Source of the DNA: Skeletonema tropicum
Taxonomy: Eukaryota; Bacillariophyta; Thalassiosirophyceae; Thalassiosirales; Thalassiosiraceae
Reading direction: 5' to 3'
DNA length: 64,000 nucleotides
Assembly (NCBI GenBank): GCA_037178625.1
Contig: CM074131.1
Span: forward strand, 1,240,001 to 1,304,000
Part shown: positions 61,519-64,000 of the stretch, in pieces
Layout of the letters: each line of letters opens with the position of its first letter
Position numbering within the stretch: the stretch's first letter is position 1
Position numbers and translations under genes: made by a program
Notes under the pieces: model-generated
What the model was told of the DNA's origin: nothing
The model's input: the letters and a program-made list of their open reading frames with translations, nothing else
Databases searched by the model: none

Positions 61519-62754
61519 ATGATACTCAAAAGCTTATCCGCTGCTGCCCTTGTGGCGATTGCAAGCAAACATACCGCTGCATTTGTTCCTCAACAAAAGG
61601 GTTCTCACCAGTCAACCAGGCTCCTGAATCAAATCGATCCTGTTCAAATAAAAAATGCTGGTGCTGGACTACCCACAGTCTCTGCAGGTGGTCTATTAGT
61701 GTTTGATCCAGACGCCAATGGGAAGCTTAAGGGAACAAATGATCTCCAAAGTCGTATCTTGGGTGGAGCTTCCTTTCAACTAGCACCTCCTCAATTCAGT
61801 TTGGATGTTCCTCCGACAGGTGCAACAGTAGAAGATGCGCAGCATTTCCTCGAACATCTTGATGCAGACGGCAATCTTCCCCTCAACTTTGCCAAGCCTC
61901 AAGCTCCAGCCAAAGCTACCGTGCTTGGCCGAGCCAAACTCATCACAGATGATGCTCCAGGTGATATCGAACATGTCATACTCAAACTTCCAGAAGGGTT
62001 TCATTACGTAGAAGGTCAATCTCTAAGCGTTATTCCGCCTGGTGTAGACCCAAAGAATGGACGGAAGCATAAGCCACGGCTTTATTCCATCGCTTCTACT
62101 CGTTACGGAGATTTGTTGGATGGAAACACAATTAGCCTCTGCGTTCGTCGTGCCGAGTTCATTGAACCTGATGGTACCAAAGACCCAGCTAAGCAGGGCG
62201 TTTGTTCTAACTTTCTCTGTGATGTTCAGGCTGGAGATGAAGTTGATGTGGCTGGTCCTGTTGGAAAAACTATGCTCCTTCCTGAAGACCCTAATAAGGA
62301 CATTATCATGATAGCTACTGGTACGGGTATCGCTCCATTCCGTGGATTTCTTCATCGATTGTTTATGGAAAATACTCTTGCAAAACACATGTTTGGAGGA
62401 AATGCCTGGCTTGTGTTAGGGGTCCCTGTAAGTGGAGGTCTATTGTATAAGGAGGAGTTTGATTGTATGCAAAGGAATTCAAATCAGCTCAAGATAGATT
62501 ATGCAATCTCAAGGGAAATGACGAACTCCATTGACGGAGGCAAACTATATGTCCAGCATGTCATTGCTCAAAATGGTAAAGAGCTATTTGATCGTTTAGA
62601 CGCTGGAGCTCATGTGTACTTCTGTGGATTGAAGGGGATGATGCCACCCATTCTTGATACATTGGATGAGGTAGCCAAAAGCCAGGGCTGCGTTTGGTCA
62701 GAGAAGTTAAGTGAGTTGAAAAAGAATAATCAGTGGCACGTTGAAGTGTATTAG
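61519..62754 (+). CDS. petH: Plastid ferredoxin-NADP+ reductase
   Basis: 411 aa. The bipartite leader has MILKSLSAAALVAIASKHTA followed by AFVP. Residues ~43-88 are an N-terminal module also found alone in the upstream gene. The FAD domain shows GQSLSVIPPG, then PRLYSIASTRYGD (the RxYS FAD motif) and GVCSNFLCD. The NADP domain has IMIATGTGIAPFRGFLHRL. The C-terminus is NNQWHVEVY, ending with the aromatic Tyr that stacks on the flavin. FNR transfers electrons from ferredoxin to NADP+ at the end of the photosynthetic chain. Length and motifs are complete and no intron is needed. Confidence 0.95.
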   Translation: MILKSLSAAALVAIASKHTAAFVPQQKGSHQSTRLLNQIDPVQIKNAGAGLPTVSAGGLLVFDPDANGKLKGTNDLQSRILGGASFQLAPPQFSLDVPPTGATVEDAQHFLEHLDADGNLPLNFAKPQAPAKATVLGRAKLITDDAPGDIEHVILKLPEGFHYVEGQSLSVIPPGVDPKNGRKHKPRLYSIASTRYGDLLDGNTISLCVRRAEFIEPDGTKDPAKQGVCSNFLCDVQAGDEVDVAGPVGKTMLLPEDPNKDIIMIATGTGIAPFRGFLHRLFMENTLAKHMFGGNAWLVLGVPVSGGLLYKEEFDCMQRNSNQLKIDYAISREMTNSIDGGKLYVQHVIAQNGKELFDRLDAGAHVYFCGLKGMMPPILDTLDEVAKSQGCVWSEKLSELKKNNQWHVEVY

Positions 62755-63115
62755 ATGTGGAGGAAGATTAAGGGGAGAGCAAAACCTGTTATGAAATCAA
62801 TATCTTGTGGTAACTATTATCTACCTCAGACTTCTCTTGTAGGTGTGATTATTTCCGGACATGACAGGAGAATTGTTAGTTGTATGACATGACACACGAA
62901 ACTTAGCCTGAATAATCGCCATTAAGTATGTATAATTATTTATTTCCTGTGCATCGTTTCTCTCGCACAGCTAGAGAGCAACCTTTACTCAAGGATCCTT
63001 GTCCTGCCGACTCTAAACATATACGGTCAGACTTTCTTGTGTGGCAAGGACCTTTTCCACTTGTGTTTGGTTTGAACATTACCCTCACCGAGCAATGCTG
63101 AAAAAGCTGAAGAGT
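62755..63115. other. Convergent 3' region FNR/HSF
   Basis: 361 bp between two stops on opposite strands. No gene or repeat recognised. Confidence 0.4.
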
Positions 63116-64000
63116 TTAGGCTGCGCGCGTGGTAACGTTTGTGAACGTAGAGTCATCTTCGTTACTTGCGTCAATCTTAGGTGGTACAGTCGATGTTAGG
63201 CTTGAACCTATACTTGAGTCCGAAATAGCACGTGGTCCATCTTTAGATTGCAATAAGTTCAAGCTGTTCCTGTTTATGCCATTGATATTTGAAGCCATTG
63301 CGACGAGCTGTTGGGTGGGCATTTTGTCGAGCATCTCTCGACTGAACTGGTTAGGGTTCCAGTTGCCTGTCGTGTAAGCCTGAAACATTTGAGGCTGCAT
63401 CATCATTTGAGGCATTACTTGAGACTGGAACATTTGAGTAGCCTCCGGTGCGATCGGAGGTGGTCGTCTAGATGGTGCGTTGAAGGGGATCATGCTGCTT
63501 ATTTGACCATGTCCCTGCATGCTGCCATAGTAAGAGGCGGTCGGAAATCCTCCTCCAGTAACCACGTTTGATCTTAGAACATCTGGAGCTCCTTTCAACC
63601 CAGTCAAGAAAGATGCCCCTTGCGCGATATCACCAGCCTGCGATTGATCATTGGATGTCATGATCATTGAGCTTTGCTTAGATGAGGGTAAATCTGAGAG
63701 CTGCTTCTTCACGGAACGTCGTTTGATTTCTGTCCTTTCAATCAGTTGGAGATCTTCTACTTTTCCACGCTTGAAGTCTTTGTGATAGTATGTCTCTCCC
63801 AATGAGTTGGGGCCACGCAGCTCACGTTTAAATCCCCATAGGTTCAGCTGGCGGGTCTGATGGGGCAAGTGTTGAACAATGCAATCAAAGGGCCGTTAGA
63901 TAAAGGTAAGCAGGTTCAGCATGAAACAAGGTAGTGTGCAATGCAGCGCCTCTAGACTTACAAATGATCTCCACTTCTTGTGATCGAAAAAATGGGGGAT
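63116..64000 (-). CDS. Heat-shock transcription factor-type protein, 5' end outside window
   Basis: Exon at 64000-63962 (IPHFFDHKKWRSF) joins 63856-63116 (TRQLNLWGFKRELRGPNSLG, then ETYYHKDFKRG) across a 105-bp intron with a GTAAGT donor and a CATCAG acceptor. Together these are helix 3, the turn and the wing of the HSF DNA-binding domain (family: SSFVRQLNLYGF and FxHxxFxRG). The C-terminal ~200 residues are Gln/Met/Ser-rich with QSQVMPQMMMQPQMFQAY, as in activation regions; no clear HR-A/B coiled coil follows. HSF genes are greatly expanded in diatoms. If only the downstream exon is read, the protein appears to start falsely at MPHQTRQLN. Confidence 0.88.

Overview
The window looks like nuclear DNA of a photosynthetic stramenopile, most likely a centric diatom. 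Genes have short introns (about 65-155 bp) with GTGAGT/GTAAGT-type donors. Plastid proteins start with a signal peptide ending in an ASAFAP-like motif (ATAFQP, ATAFVS, TAAFVP). Phytoene desaturase and plastid ferredoxin-NADP reductase sit beside ordinary eukaryotic housekeeping genes. The genus is inference; no rRNA or organellar marker is present. I found no convincing tRNA, rRNA or CRISPR.

Layout. 1-5.6 kb: end of a TLDc protein, a UBAC2-like rhomboid/UBA gene and a Zn/Cd-type P1B-ATPase; the last two carry several one-base insertions that break the frame. 5.8-12 kb: transposon-rich (a MITE nested in another inverted-repeat element, a Ulp1-protease relic, a compact intact LTR element, a hAT-like MITE). 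12-21 kb: two nearly identical fucosyltransferase-like genes, each followed by an array of a ~185-bp satellite. 21.7-41 kb: dense ordinary genes: a CPSF30-YTH-DCD fusion, a probable mitochondrial protein, SmF, a plastid SnoaL/membrane protein, bL33, phytoene desaturase, a front-end-type desaturase, a DUF599 protein, Kish/TMEM167, a LicD-like enzyme, a MYND protein, ETF-alpha and an INSIG-like protein. 41-50 kb: a DUF1800-DUF1501-CBM-discoidin gene split by a 3'-deleted Ty3/gypsy element. 50-51.5 kb: two MITEs. 51.7-58.4 kb: a large zinc-ribbon/low-complexity protein and TRAPPC4, convergent, with their shared 3' region duplicated around a second satellite array. 58.7-64 kb: EAPP, a small plastid protein matching the FNR N-terminal segment, FNR itself, and the 3' part of a heat-shock factor.

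How genes relate. There are no operons, but two pairs are suggestive. Phytoene desaturase and the desaturase are divergent over about 550 bp. The small plastid protein and FNR are head-to-tail and share one domain. Several real genes have exons too short for simple ORF calling (SmF, bL33, Kish, TRAPPC4); I assembled them by finding GT/AG junctions that keep the frame and rebuild the family sequence. The most novel points are the CCCH-YTH-DCD architecture, the standalone FNR N-terminal paralogue, the compensatory hairpin difference between two MITE copies, the gene-flanking satellite family, and the one-directional frameshifts near the left end.
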